Assembly (NCBI RefSeq): GCF_016862755.1
Contig: NZ_BONO01000015.1
Location: forward strand, 1-64,000
Origin: Cellulomonas pakistanensis
GTDB lineage: Bacteria; Actinomycetota; Actinomycetes; Actinomycetales; Cellulomonadaceae
Direction: 5' to 3'
Length of the DNA stretch: 64,000 bases
Positions 8,817-17,133 of the stretch are shown here, one piece after another. How positions within the stretch are numbered: position 1 is the first letter of the stretch; every line of letters starts with the position of its first letter. Below the pieces are notes generated by a model, which saw only the letters and a list, made by a program, of their open reading frames with translations, ran no database searches and was not told the DNA's origin. A program made the position numbers and the translations under genes.

Positions 8817-11069
8817 TCAGGCGCTCTCGCGCAGCGCCCGCCGGCGGTTCTCGTGCTCGAACAGCTCGTGCGCGAGCGCGCGGTAGCCGTCCGGGTCGGC
8901 CTGCGCGTCCATCCGCTGCAGGCGCCCGCGCAGGTCGGCGATGTGCCGGGTCAGCTCCATCTCGACCAGCGCCATGACCAGCCCGCGGGCGTAGCCGGGC
9001 AGCCGGTCGGGCCGGTCCTCGGGCAGCGGCGCGACCGCGAGCCGGGTGATCAGGCCCTCGACCGGCGACGCGGCCTCCTCACGGACGGCCTCGACCCAGC
9101 CGACCGCCCCGGCCGGTCCCTGCGCGGCGACCTTGGCGCGCGCGGCGGCGGCCCCGCCCGCGGCGCGGATCGCGGCGTGCACGGCCCGGTACGCGGGCGC
9201 GGTGAACGCCTCCGGCGGCAGGTCGTCGAACTCCGGCGGCACGGCGTCCGGCATCTGCAGCACGGCCTCCAGGGCGCGCCGCTCGGTGGCCGTGACCGGG
9301 TCGCGGGGATCGGGCATGGCCATCTGCGGCGCGGGCAGCGGGGTCGTGCCGCCGCCCGGGCCGGCCTGGTCGAGGTCGTGCGGGGGCCCGTCGTCGTACG
9401 GCTCGGGGGGTGGCTCGTCGAACCGCTGGCCACCGCCGCCGCCCTGGCCGAAGCGGCCGTCGCCGCCGCCGCGCCGGTCGTCCCAGCGCCCGCCGCCTCC
9501 GCCGCCGGGCCCGCGCGAGCCGCCGCCCTGGCCGCCGCCGGGCCGCCCGCCGCGCTGGCCGCCCCGGCCGCCGTCGCGGCGCCAGCCGCCCTCCTCCGGG
9601 CCCGGGGGCACGAAGGTCGACCGGCCGCCGTTCTGCCCGTACCCGCCCTGGCCGTAGGCCGACGGGGACGACCCGCGCCCGCCGCCGGTGCCGCCGCCGG
9701 ACCGCCCGCCGCGACCCGCCTGCTGCACCGCGCGCTGCACGGTCTCCATGTCCATGCCGAGCCAGCCGGCGAGCATGCGGGTGTACTCCGGCCGCAGCGC
9801 GGCGTCCCGGATGCCGCCCGGGATCGGCGCGGCGGCGCGCAGCGCGGCGACCCGGCCCTCGGCGGTGTGCAGGTCGAAGCCCTGCAGCGTCGTGCGGATG
9901 ACGAACTCGAACAGCGGCTGCCGGGACTTCACCAGCGCGCGCACCGCGTCCGGGCCCTGGGCCTGGCGCAGGTCGCACGGGTCCATGCCGCCGTCGGCGA
10001 CGGCCACGAAGGTCTGCGCGCTGAACGACTGGTCCTCGCCGAACGCCTTCATCGCGGCCTTCTGCCCGGCGGAGTCGCCGTCGAAGGTGAACACGACCTC
10101 CCCGCCGACCGACTCCCCCGACGCCAGCTGGATGCCGCTGCCGGCCCCGCCCGCGCCCATGAGCCGCCGCACGATCCGCGCGTGGTCCGAGCCGAACGCC
10201 GTGCCGCAGGTCGCGACGGCGGTGCCGACGCCGGACAGGTGCATGGCCATGACGTCGGTGTATCCCTCGACGACGACGACCTGCTTGTTCTTCGCGATCT
10301 CGCGCTTCGCCAGGTCGATGCCGTAGAGCACCTGGGACTTCTTGTAGAGCGGCGTCTCGGGGGTGTTGAGGTACTTCGGGCCCTGGTCGTCCTCGTGGAG
10401 CCGGCGTGCGCCGAACCCGACGACGTCGCCGGTGACCTCACGGATCGGCCACACCAGGCGGCCGCGGAACCGGTCGTACAGCCCGCGGTTGCCCTGGCTC
10501 ATCAGGCCGCTGGCGGTGAGCTCGGCCTCGGTGAACGAGCGGCCGCGCAGGTGCCGCAGCAGGTGGTCCCAGCCCTGGGGCGCGTAGCCGACGCCGAACT
10601 GGTCCGCGGCGGCGCGGTCGAACCCGCGCTCGGCGAGGAACTGCCGGGCGATCGCCGCCTCGGGGGTGAGCAGCTGCTCGACGAAGTACTCGGCCGCGAC
10701 GCGGTGCGCCTCGAGCAGCCGCTGGCGCTTGCCGGGCTCGTGACCCGGGCGCGGGCCGCCGCCCTCCTCGTACCGCAGCGTGACGCCCGCGCGGCCGGCC
10801 AGGTACTCGACGGCCTCGGTGAACGGCAGGCCGTCGATCTTCTGGATGAAGTCGATGACGTCGCCGCCCTCGCCGCACCCGAAGCAGTGGTAGAGCCCGA
10901 CCTGCGGGCGGACGTGGAACGACGGGGACTTCTCGTCGTGGAAGGGGCACAGGCCCTTCATCGAGCCGACGCCGGCGGTCTTCAGCGCGACGTGCTCGCC
11001 GACGACGTCCTCGATCCGGGCGCGCTCGCGGACCGTCTGCACGTCCTCCCGCCGGATCCGTCCCGCCAC
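8817..11069 (-). CDS. dnaG: DNA primase
   Basis: The 750-residue primase makes RNA primers at the replication fork. The CHC2 zinc finger is complete (C41, H44, C62, C65: CPFHDEKSPSFHV and YHCFGCGEGGD). The TOPRIM core has VVVEGYTDVMAMH near residue 268 and FTFDGDSAGQKAAM near 330. The C-terminal helicase-binding region ends LFEHENRRRALRESA. Residues about 450-580 form a long Gly/Arg/Gln-rich linker that ordinary DnaG lacks, making the protein longer than the usual 600-650. GTG 11069 is used: the zinc finger sits at the proper distance, and TAGGAT lies 7 bases upstream. The longer open frame upstream crosses dgt and is rejected. Confidence 0.95.
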   Translation of the reverse strand: MAGRIRREDVQTVRERARIEDVVGEHVALKTAGVGSMKGLCPFHDEKSPSFHVRPQVGLYHCFGCGEGGDVIDFIQKIDGLPFTEAVEYLAGRAGVTLRYEEGGGPRPGHEPGKRQRLLEAHRVAAEYFVEQLLTPEAAIARQFLAERGFDRAAADQFGVGYAPQGWDHLLRHLRGRSFTEAELTASGLMSQGNRGLYDRFRGRLVWPIREVTGDVVGFGARRLHEDDQGPKYLNTPETPLYKKSQVLYGIDLAKREIAKNKQVVVVEGYTDVMAMHLSGVGTAVATCGTAFGSDHARIVRRLMGAGGAGSGIQLASGESVGGEVVFTFDGDSAGQKAAMKAFGEDQSFSAQTFVAVADGGMDPCDLRQAQGPDAVRALVKSRQPLFEFVIRTTLQGFDLHTAEGRVAALRAAAPIPGGIRDAALRPEYTRMLAGWLGMDMETVQRAVQQAGRGGRSGGGTGGGRGSSPSAYGQGGYGQNGGRSTFVPPGPEEGGWRRDGGRGGQRGGRPGGGQGGGSRGPGGGGGGRWDDRRGGGDGRFGQGGGGGQRFDEPPPEPYDDGPPHDLDQAGPGGGTTPLPAPQMAMPDPRDPVTATERRALEAVLQMPDAVPPEFDDLPPEAFTAPAYRAVHAAIRAAGGAAAARAKVAAQGPAGAVGWVEAVREEAASPVEGLITRLAVAPLPEDRPDRLPGYARGLVMALVEMELTRHIADLRGRLQRMDAQADPDGYRALAHELFEHENRRRALRESA

Positions 11070-11076
11070 GGGCACG

Positions 11077-11082
11077 ATCCTA
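11077..11082 (-). promoter_or_regulatory. -10 hexamer TAGGAT, leaderless start of dnaG
   Basis: TAGGAT at 11082-11077 is followed by CGTGCCC and then GTG 11069. The AGGA inside it could instead act as a weak Shine-Dalgarno, so the reading is not unique. Confidence 0.45.
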
Positions 11083-11129
11083 GGCGCCGCTGGAGGCCCA
11101 CCCGGCCGGTCGTGACCAGCGCCACCGCC

Positions 11130-11177
11130 GAGGTCGTCGGTCGCGTCCACCACGGGGGTGGCGCAACCGACGACCTG
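11130..11177. repeat. intergenic palindrome, GAGGTCGTCGGT family, copy 1
   Basis: AGGTCGTCGGTCGCG (11131-11145) faces CGCAACCGACGACCT (11162-11176) with one mismatch. An inner CCACC/GGTGG pair shortens the loop. It lies between dgt and dnaG, so it could end the dgt transcript. The same arm sequence recurs at 62311-62378. Confidence 0.75.
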
Positions 11178-11203
11178 GGGCGGAGCCGACGACGTCGCGC
11201 TCG

Positions 11204-12475
11204 TCAGTACCGCGGCGGGGGCGCCAGGCGCGCGTGCCAGGCGGCGGCGGACACGTCCGTCAGGCTCGCCACCTGGTCCACCACGACCCGCAGCCGGGCC
11301 GCGTCGTCCGCCGCGGCGCGCCAGTCCGCCGCGAACGGCGGCTCCAGCGCGAGCGGCGCCCGGTCGGACAGCACCTGCACGAGGTCGGCGAGGATCTCCC
11401 GCTGCCGCTGGTAGAGCGGCTCGAGCTCGCGCGGCGCCATGACGAACGCGACCGCGAGGCCCTTGAGCACGAGGATCTCGGCCTGCGTCTCCTCCGGGAC
11501 GATGAGGTCGGCGGCGTACCGGGTCAGCGGCCCGGGGCCGTACCGCTCGCGGGTGGCGACCTGCGCGGCGCGCGCGAACCGGCCGATGAGCTGGCTGGTC
11601 GTGTCCTTGAGCGCCGCGAGCGCCCCGCGGGTGCCGTCGAAGCCGGGGCGCCACAGCTCGGCCGCGACGAGCCGGTCCATCGCGGCCTCCAGCCCCGCGG
11701 CGTCGATCGCGTCGCCGTACCAGGTGTGGATCGCCTCGACGACCCGCGCGCGCTGGTCCGGCACGGTGAGCACCCACAGGTCGAACCGGCCGCCGACGAC
11801 CGCGTCCTCCACGTCGTGCACCGAGTACGAGATGTCGTCCGCGAGGTCCATGACCTGCGCCTCGAGGCACTTGCGCCGCTCGGGCGCGCCGTCGCGCAGC
11901 CAGGTGAACACGGGCAGGTCGTCCGCGTACACGCCGAACTTGTGGGTCGGCCGGCCGCTCGCGGACAGCGGTCCCTCGCCGGCGCCCCACGGGTACTTCA
12001 CCGAGGCGTCGAGGCTCGCGCGGGTCAGGTTGAGACCGACCGCGACGCCGTCCGGGGCGACGACCTTCGGCTCCAGCCGGGTGAGCAGCCGCAGCGTCTG
12101 GGCGTTGCCCTCGAACCCGCCGATGTCGCGGGAGAGGTGGGCCAGCGCGCGCTCGCCGTTGTGGCCGAACGGCGGGTGGCCGAGGTCGTGCGCGAGGCAG
12201 GCGGTGTCCACGACGTCGGGGTCGCAGCCGAGCGTCTTGCCGATCTCCCGGCCGACCTGCGCGACCTCGAGCGTGTGGGTCAGCCGGGTGCGGACGAAGT
12301 CGTCCGACGACGGCCCCAGCACCTGGGTCTTCGCGCCGAGCCGGCGCAGCGCCGAGGAGTGCACGAGGCGCGCGCGATCGCGCTCGAACGGGGTCCGGGA
12401 GCGCGACTTGGGCGCCTCGGCGACCCAGCGCTCCCGGTCGGCGTCGACGTAGCCGTCGGGAAGCTCGCTGGTCAC
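11204..12475 (-). CDS. dgt: deoxyguanosinetriphosphate triphosphohydrolase-like protein (HD domain)
   Basis: The 423-residue HD-domain enzyme cleaves dNTPs to nucleoside and tripolyphosphate and so tunes the dNTP pool. The HD metal residues are visible: HSSALRRLGAKTQV, RTRLTHTLEVAQVGREI, the HD pair in CLAHDLGHPPFGHNGE (about residues 95-110), and a later Asp in VMDLADDISYSVHD. Length is usual for the family. GTG 12475 is chosen because TAAACT ends 7 bases upstream. The frame is open to 12511, but that would place the -10 inside the gene. It sits just upstream of dnaG, a common actinobacterial pairing for replication functions. Confidence 0.92.
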   Translation of the reverse strand: MTSELPDGYVDADRERWVAEAPKSRSRTPFERDRARLVHSSALRRLGAKTQVLGPSSDDFVRTRLTHTLEVAQVGREIGKTLGCDPDVVDTACLAHDLGHPPFGHNGERALAHLSRDIGGFEGNAQTLRLLTRLEPKVVAPDGVAVGLNLTRASLDASVKYPWGAGEGPLSASGRPTHKFGVYADDLPVFTWLRDGAPERRKCLEAQVMDLADDISYSVHDVEDAVVGGRFDLWVLTVPDQRARVVEAIHTWYGDAIDAAGLEAAMDRLVAAELWRPGFDGTRGALAALKDTTSQLIGRFARAAQVATRERYGPGPLTRYAADLIVPEETQAEILVLKGLAVAFVMAPRELEPLYQRQREILADLVQVLSDRAPLALEPPFAADWRAAADDAARLRVVVDQVASLTDVSAAAWHARLAPPPRY

Positions 12476-12482
12476 GGACCCG

Positions 12483-12488
12483 AGTTTA
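12483..12488 (-). promoter_or_regulatory. -10 hexamer TAAACT, leaderless start of dgt
   Basis: TAAACT at 12488-12483 lies 7 bases before GTG 12475 (gap CGGGTCC). No Shine-Dalgarno precedes the start. A weak -35 candidate, TGGTGA, is about 16 bases upstream. Confidence 0.55.
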
Positions 12489-12534
12489 TCGGGGTGAGGC
12501 TCGCTCACCACGCCGACGTCGGCAGTCGCGCGCC

Positions 12535-12562
12535 GAGGTCGGCACCCCGAGGTGCCGATCTC
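12535..12562. repeat. intergenic palindrome, GAGGTCGGCACC family, copy 1
   Basis: GAGGTCGGCACC (12535-12546) and GGTGCCGATCTC (12551-12562) form a 12-bp stem with one G-T pair and a CCGA loop. It lies between the dgt promoter and the stop of the GH13 gene, so it can terminate the maltodextrin operon. Related arms recur at 63806-63839. Confidence 0.75.
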
Positions 12563-12610
12563 GCACCGGGAGTGCCGCGCTCGCGCCCACCCCCTCGCAC
12601 CCGCCCCGGC

Positions 12611-14518
12611 TCACGCCAGGCGCCACACCTGCACGCCCGGCCCGTCGCCCGGCAGCCGCAGCCCGCCCGGCTCCACCGCGAGCGCGGCGCCGCCGTACAG
12701 GTTCTCCGGCTGCTCCCCCGCCGCCAGCAGGTGGCCCGGCAGCAGCGCGCCCCGCCACGGCGCGCGCGACGCGAGCACCAGCACCCGCTCGCCCGCCGTC
12801 TCCCGCAGGTACGCGATCGCGTCGTCCCGGACCAGCGCCCAGCGCAGCCCGCCCTCGCGGAGCGCCCGCGACGACCGGCGCAGCGCGATCAGCGACCGGT
12901 ACGTGGCGAACAGCCCGGCGTCCCACGCGGGACCACCGCCGGCGTCGATCTGCGCCCACGGCATCGGCACCCGGGAGTTCTCGCCGTTGCGCCCGGTCAG
13001 CCCGCCCTCGTCGCCCGCGAACAGCACCGGCGTGCCCGGGTAGGTCATGAGCAGGCCGACGCCGACCTCGACCAGGTCCCGCGAGCCCACGATCGTCCGG
13101 AACCGCGCCGTGTCGTGCGAGCCGAGCAGGTTCCACTGGTGGGTGGTGACGCTCCACGGGACAGCGGCGCCGAACTCGCGCATGGCGGCCACCGCGGCCG
13201 GCCCGGGCCGGCGCGGGATGCCGACCGGCAGCTCCACGTAGCGGAGCGCCGCCGCGGGGTCCGCGAGCCACGTCCACACCGGCCGGGTGAACGCGGAGTA
13301 GTTCATCGTGCCGTGCCAGCCGCCGGCCGCGCGCAGGTCGGCACCGGCGTCGTGGAAGTGCTCGGCGATCAGCGCGGCGTCCGGGTTGATCGCGGCCATC
13401 GCGGCGCGCATCCGCTCCGCGACCTCGTGCGTCATGTCGTCCGCGCCCTGGCGGCCGGTCATGTTGGCCACGTCGACCCGCCAGCCGTCCATCGCGAAGG
13501 GCTCGGCGAGGTAGCGCCCGACGACCGACGACGGCCCGTCGAACATGCGCGACGCCAGCGCGGGCGCGTGGTGGTCGAGCTTCGGCAGCGACGCGTGCCC
13601 GAGCCAGCCGACGTAGCCGGGCGCGGCGTCCTGCCAGTAGTAGAACGACCGCTCCTCGGCGGACGGGTCCTCGACCGCGCGCCGGAACCAGTCGTGCGCG
13701 TCGCCCGTGTGGTTGGTCGTGAGGTCGCCGACCAGCCGCATGCCGCGCCCGTGCAGCGCGCGGGACAGCGAGGCGAACGCCTCGTCGCCGCCGAGCACCG
13801 GGTCCACGTGGTCGAAGGTCCGGGCGTCGTACCGGTGGTTCGACCGGCCCGGGAACACCGGCGTCAGGTAGAGCGTGTCGACGCCGAGCCGCTGGAGGTG
13901 GTCCAGCCGGTGCTCGATGCCGCCCAGGTCGCCGCCGTACAGCTGCGTGCCGGTGCCCGGCCCGCCGCCGATCGGCTCCTCGTCCCAGGCCGCCGGCAGC
14001 GCCCAGTCGGGCAGTTCGCCCGCGGGCGGCCCGTCGTGCCGGCCGGACGACCGCGCGAACCGGTCCGGGAACACCTGGTAGACGACCGCATCCCGCGCCC
14101 AGTCGGGCCCCGGCGGCGTGGTCGACAGCCGGAAGTCGGACGCGTCCGGCACGTCGCGGGCGATCGTGCCCTCGCCGTTCAGCCACGCCTGCCCGCCGGG
14201 CTGCCCCTCGCCCGCCAGCAGGAACCGGTACGACGTCACCGGGTTGGTGACCGGCACGTCCGCCGTGTACCAGCGCTCGTGCTCGTCGCCCCCGTCCGCG
14301 CGGGCCGGGTACACCCGCGGCTCGCCGTCCTCGACGACCCGCAGCCACACGTCCGGCGCCGGCCCGTCGGAGGGCACCCGCAGCCGGACGGGCACGATGT
14401 CGCCGAGGGCCGGCGTGCCGGGCGGCACGTACAGCGCGGAACCGTCGTGGTGCGCCCCGAGGGGCACGGCGACGTCGGGGGCGGCGGCGTGGCGGCCGCC
14501 GGTGGTGCGGTCGGACAA
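12611..14518 (-). CDS. GH13 alpha-glucan hydrolase, neopullulanase/cyclomaltodextrinase-like
   Basis: The 635-residue enzyme lacks a signal peptide, so it probably acts on imported maltodextrins in the cytoplasm. Residues about 1-130 look like a CBM34-type N-terminal domain. The GH13 barrel follows: VVYQVFPDRFA, GDLTTNHTGD (region I), GWRVDVANM (nucleophile Asp), LIAEHFHD (acid/base Glu) and LLGSHDTARF (third Asp). Position before the nucleophile and the QLYGGDLGGI element suit neopullulanase or cyclomaltodextrinase rather than secreted amylase. The start is TTG 14518, three bases after the permease stop, with GAAGG upstream; no better start lies near. It is the last gene of the transport operon. 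Confidence 0.88.
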   Translation of the reverse strand: MSDRTTGGRHAAAPDVAVPLGAHHDGSALYVPPGTPALGDIVPVRLRVPSDGPAPDVWLRVVEDGEPRVYPARADGGDEHERWYTADVPVTNPVTSYRFLLAGEGQPGGQAWLNGEGTIARDVPDASDFRLSTTPPGPDWARDAVVYQVFPDRFARSSGRHDGPPAGELPDWALPAAWDEEPIGGGPGTGTQLYGGDLGGIEHRLDHLQRLGVDTLYLTPVFPGRSNHRYDARTFDHVDPVLGGDEAFASLSRALHGRGMRLVGDLTTNHTGDAHDWFRRAVEDPSAEERSFYYWQDAAPGYVGWLGHASLPKLDHHAPALASRMFDGPSSVVGRYLAEPFAMDGWRVDVANMTGRQGADDMTHEVAERMRAAMAAINPDAALIAEHFHDAGADLRAAGGWHGTMNYSAFTRPVWTWLADPAAALRYVELPVGIPRRPGPAAVAAMREFGAAVPWSVTTHQWNLLGSHDTARFRTIVGSRDLVEVGVGLLMTYPGTPVLFAGDEGGLTGRNGENSRVPMPWAQIDAGGGPAWDAGLFATYRSLIALRRSSRALREGGLRWALVRDDAIAYLRETAGERVLVLASRAPWRGALLPGHLLAAGEQPENLYGGAALAVEPGGLRLPGDGPGVQVWRLA

Positions 14519-14521
14519 GCG

Positions 14522-15400
14522 TCAGCCCTTCACGGAGCCGGCGGTGAGCCCGCCGACGATGTACTTCTGCAGGAACAGGAACAGCGCGACGACCGGGATC
14601 GCGGCGAGCACGGCGCCGGCGGCGAAGATGCCCCAGCGGGCGTTCCGCTCGTCGGAGGCCCAGTTGTAGAGGCCCAGCGCCAGCGTGAACCGCTCCGGGC
14701 GCTGCAGCACGACCTTGGCGATGATGAACTCGCCGTAGGACGAGATGAAAGACAGCAGGCCGACGACCGCGAGGATCGGGGCCACGAGCCGCAGGATGAT
14801 CGTCCAGAAGATCTGCGCGTGGCTCGCGCCGTCGATCTTGGCGGCCTCGTCGATCTCGCGCGGGACCGTGTTGAAGAACCCGTACATGAGGAACGTGTTC
14901 ACGCCGAGCGCGCCGCCGAGGTAGACGCAGATCAGGCCCAGCTGGGTGTTGAGGCCGATCGCCGGGAACACCTCGGACAGCGACAGCAGCAGCAGGAACA
15001 GCGCCACGAACGCGAGCATCTGCGGGAACATCTGCACCAGCAGCAGCGTCGTGAGGCCGGACCGGCGGCCGCGGAACCGGAACCTCGAGAACGCGTACGC
15101 CGCCGCGGCACCCATCAGGACGGTGCCGACCGCGGTCGCGCTGGACACCACGAGCGAGTTCACCGCCCAGTTCATGTACCCGCGCGGGCCCAGCTCGGTG
15201 TAGTTCTCCAGGCTGATGGTGCGGAACAGCTGGTTCGACCCCGTGAGCGTGCCGCCCGGGTTGAGCGACGCGGAGAGGACGTACAGCAGCGGCAGCAGGC
15301 AGATCGCGATCATCACGACGCCGACGACGTGCCGCCAGCCGATCTCGGACCACCAGCGGCGGCCGCGCACGGCGGTGTGCAGCTCGGTCGAGCGGGCCAT
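14522..15400 (-). CDS. maltose/maltodextrin-type ABC transporter permease, MalG-like
   Basis: The 292-residue inner-membrane permease has about six transmembrane helices. The EAA loop that docks the ATPase is clear (EIDEAAKIDGASHAQIFW, about residues 190-207). Other cues are the N-terminal SLNPGGTL after helix 1 and the C-terminal QKYIVGGLTAGSVKG, a classic MalG ending. ATG 15400 follows the MalF-like stop by one base, so translation is coupled. It pairs with the permease at 15402 and the lipoprotein at 17134. No ATPase gene is in the cluster. Confidence 0.93.
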   Translation of the reverse strand: MARSTELHTAVRGRRWWSEIGWRHVVGVVMIAICLLPLLYVLSASLNPGGTLTGSNQLFRTISLENYTELGPRGYMNWAVNSLVVSSATAVGTVLMGAAAAYAFSRFRFRGRRSGLTTLLLVQMFPQMLAFVALFLLLLSLSEVFPAIGLNTQLGLICVYLGGALGVNTFLMYGFFNTVPREIDEAAKIDGASHAQIFWTIILRLVAPILAVVGLLSFISSYGEFIIAKVVLQRPERFTLALGLYNWASDERNARWGIFAAGAVLAAIPVVALFLFLQKYIVGGLTAGSVKG

Positions 15401-15401
15401 C

Positions 15402-17024
15402 TCAGATCTCCTCGAGGGTGCGGGTGCGACGGAAGCCGAGGTAGGAGATGACCCCGACGATCAGGAAGATGACGATCGACAGCGCGCTGGCGACGCCGTA
15501 CTGCTTGGTCCCGGACTCGAAGGCCACGGAGTAGACCATCGAGATGAGGATGTCCGTGTGGCCCACCACGTACGGGGTGCCCACGAAGTTCGGGCCGCCG
15601 CCGGTCAGCATGTAGATCAGCGAGAAGTTGTTGAAGTTGAAGGCGAAGCTCGAGATCAGCAGCGGCGCCACCGACACCATCAGCAGCGGCAGCGTGAGCG
15701 AGCGGAAGATCCGCCAGCGGCCGGCGCCGTCGATCCGCGCGGCCTCCGTCATGTCGTGCGGGATGGACTGCAGCGCGCCCGTGCAGATGAGGAACATGTA
15801 CGGGAAGCCGAGCCACAGGTTCACGCCGATGATCGCGGCCTTGGCCAGCCACGGGTCGCTCAGCCACGGGATCGACGCGCCGCCGAGCAGCACCTCGTTG
15901 ATGAGGCCGAACCGCTCGTTCAGCATGCCGCGCCAGACGAGAGCGGACAGGAACCCGGGGAACGCGTACGGGAGGATCAGCAGCGAGCGGTAGACCTTCC
16001 GGCCCCGCACCCGCGGGTCGTTGAACGTGATGGCCAGGAACAGGCCGAGCGCGAACGTGGTGATCACGGACAGGAACGCGAACGCGAAGGTCCACACGAA
16101 GATCTGCGCGAACGGCCCGGCCATCCGCGAGTCGGTGACCATCGCCGTGAAGTTGTCGAAGCCGACGCCGACCCGCCAGCCCGGGGTCAGCCGCTCGCCG
16201 TCCGGGGAGACGAAGTTGCCGCCCTCGCCGGGCGTGTAGACCGTGCCGGTGTCGGTGTCGGTGAACGTGTCCGCCGCGGCGTCGTACTCGAGCGCGGACC
16301 GGAACACGTAGCCGGTCGACCCGTCCTGGGTGCGCACCGACCCGTCGGACGGGTCGTCGGAGAACGGCACCCGGAGCGAGGTGATCGCCTCCTGGTCGGC
16401 CGCGACCTGCGCGAAGCCGAGGACCTCCCAGCCGGGGACCTCGGTGATGCGGCCGGACTCGACGGTGGCGTCGACGTCCTCGAACGGCTGCTCGGCGGTG
16501 CCGACCTGCGTGTCGCCGTCCTCGGTGACGACCGCGAACCCGAGCTCGTCGCCGCTCTGCACGACCGCGAGCGGGAGCGAGGGCGAGCCCTCGACGCGGC
16601 GCTCGTTCTGCGCGGCGATCTGGGTGATCGCGTCGGCCTTGGTGGAGTTGTGGCCGTCGCCGTAGTTCGTGAACGCGACGTAGCCGGTGTAGCCCATCGC
16701 GAACAGCTGGTAGACGACCAGGAACAGCAGGCCCGGCACGAGGTACTTCGCCGGCAGCATCCGGCGCGAGAAGTAGGCCCAGTTCGCGACCACGAGCGCG
16801 AGGACCAGGAACGCGAGGATCCCCCACTGGGACACCGCCCAGGCGGACAGGATCCCGTACACGCCGAGGGCGTCGACGGTGCCGATGAGGATCAGCTTGG
16901 CGATGAACCCCGGGGAGAACGAGCGGGCGTGCGACGTGGTGCCGCGCGGTGCTCGCCGCCGCGGCGGGCGGGTCCCCGTGGGGTCGTCGGGGACGACCTC
17001 CTGGGCGGTCGACTGGTCGGTCAT
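15402..17024 (-). CDS. maltose/maltodextrin-type ABC transporter permease, MalF-like
   Basis: The 540-residue permease has a large extracytoplasmic loop of about 170 residues between early helices (TNYGDGHNSTKADAIT to TPGWRVGVGFDNF), as in MalF, which contacts the binding protein. The EAA motif TEAARIDGAGRWRIFRSL lies near residue 425. The arginine-rich N-terminus is cytoplasmic. ATG 17024 is chosen because GGAGG lies about 8 bases upstream; the open frame runs to 17111 into non-coding sequence. The gap to the binding-protein stop contains a strong hairpin at 17084-17124, which probably lowers permease expression relative to the lipoprotein. Confidence 0.93.
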   Translation of the reverse strand: MTDQSTAQEVVPDDPTGTRPPRRRAPRGTTSHARSFSPGFIAKLILIGTVDALGVYGILSAWAVSQWGILAFLVLALVVANWAYFSRRMLPAKYLVPGLLFLVVYQLFAMGYTGYVAFTNYGDGHNSTKADAITQIAAQNERRVEGSPSLPLAVVQSGDELGFAVVTEDGDTQVGTAEQPFEDVDATVESGRITEVPGWEVLGFAQVAADQEAITSLRVPFSDDPSDGSVRTQDGSTGYVFRSALEYDAAADTFTDTDTGTVYTPGEGGNFVSPDGERLTPGWRVGVGFDNFTAMVTDSRMAGPFAQIFVWTFAFAFLSVITTFALGLFLAITFNDPRVRGRKVYRSLLILPYAFPGFLSALVWRGMLNERFGLINEVLLGGASIPWLSDPWLAKAAIIGVNLWLGFPYMFLICTGALQSIPHDMTEAARIDGAGRWRIFRSLTLPLLMVSVAPLLISSFAFNFNNFSLIYMLTGGGPNFVGTPYVVGHTDILISMVYSVAFESGTKQYGVASALSIVIFLIVGVISYLGFRRTRTLEEI

Positions 17025-17083
17025 GCGAGGGCCTCCGGGCGCGCGGCGGTGCGGGTGCTGCAAGGGGGTGGTGGGGCGAGCGG

Positions 17084-17124
17084 CGCGACCGCCGGGGTGC
17101 CGCGTGAGCACCCCGGCGGTCGCG
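17084..17124. terminator. hairpin between binding-protein and permease genes
   Basis: GCGACCGCCGGGGTGC (17085-17100) and GCACCCCGGCGGTCGC (17108-17123) form a perfect 16-bp stem with a 7-base loop, extendable by one pair. This position is typical for attenuating read-through or stabilising the binding-protein mRNA 3' end. Confidence 0.75.
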
Positions 17125-17133
17125 CGACGTCGG

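Noticed and set aside
11070..11990. Long N-terminal extension of dnaG
   Set aside because: It runs antisense-like through the dgt gene in another frame. The zinc-finger distance fits GTG 11069.
12476..12511. Earlier GTG start for dgt at 12511
   Set aside because: It would place the TAAACT hexamer inside the gene. GTG 12475 sits 7 bases after it.
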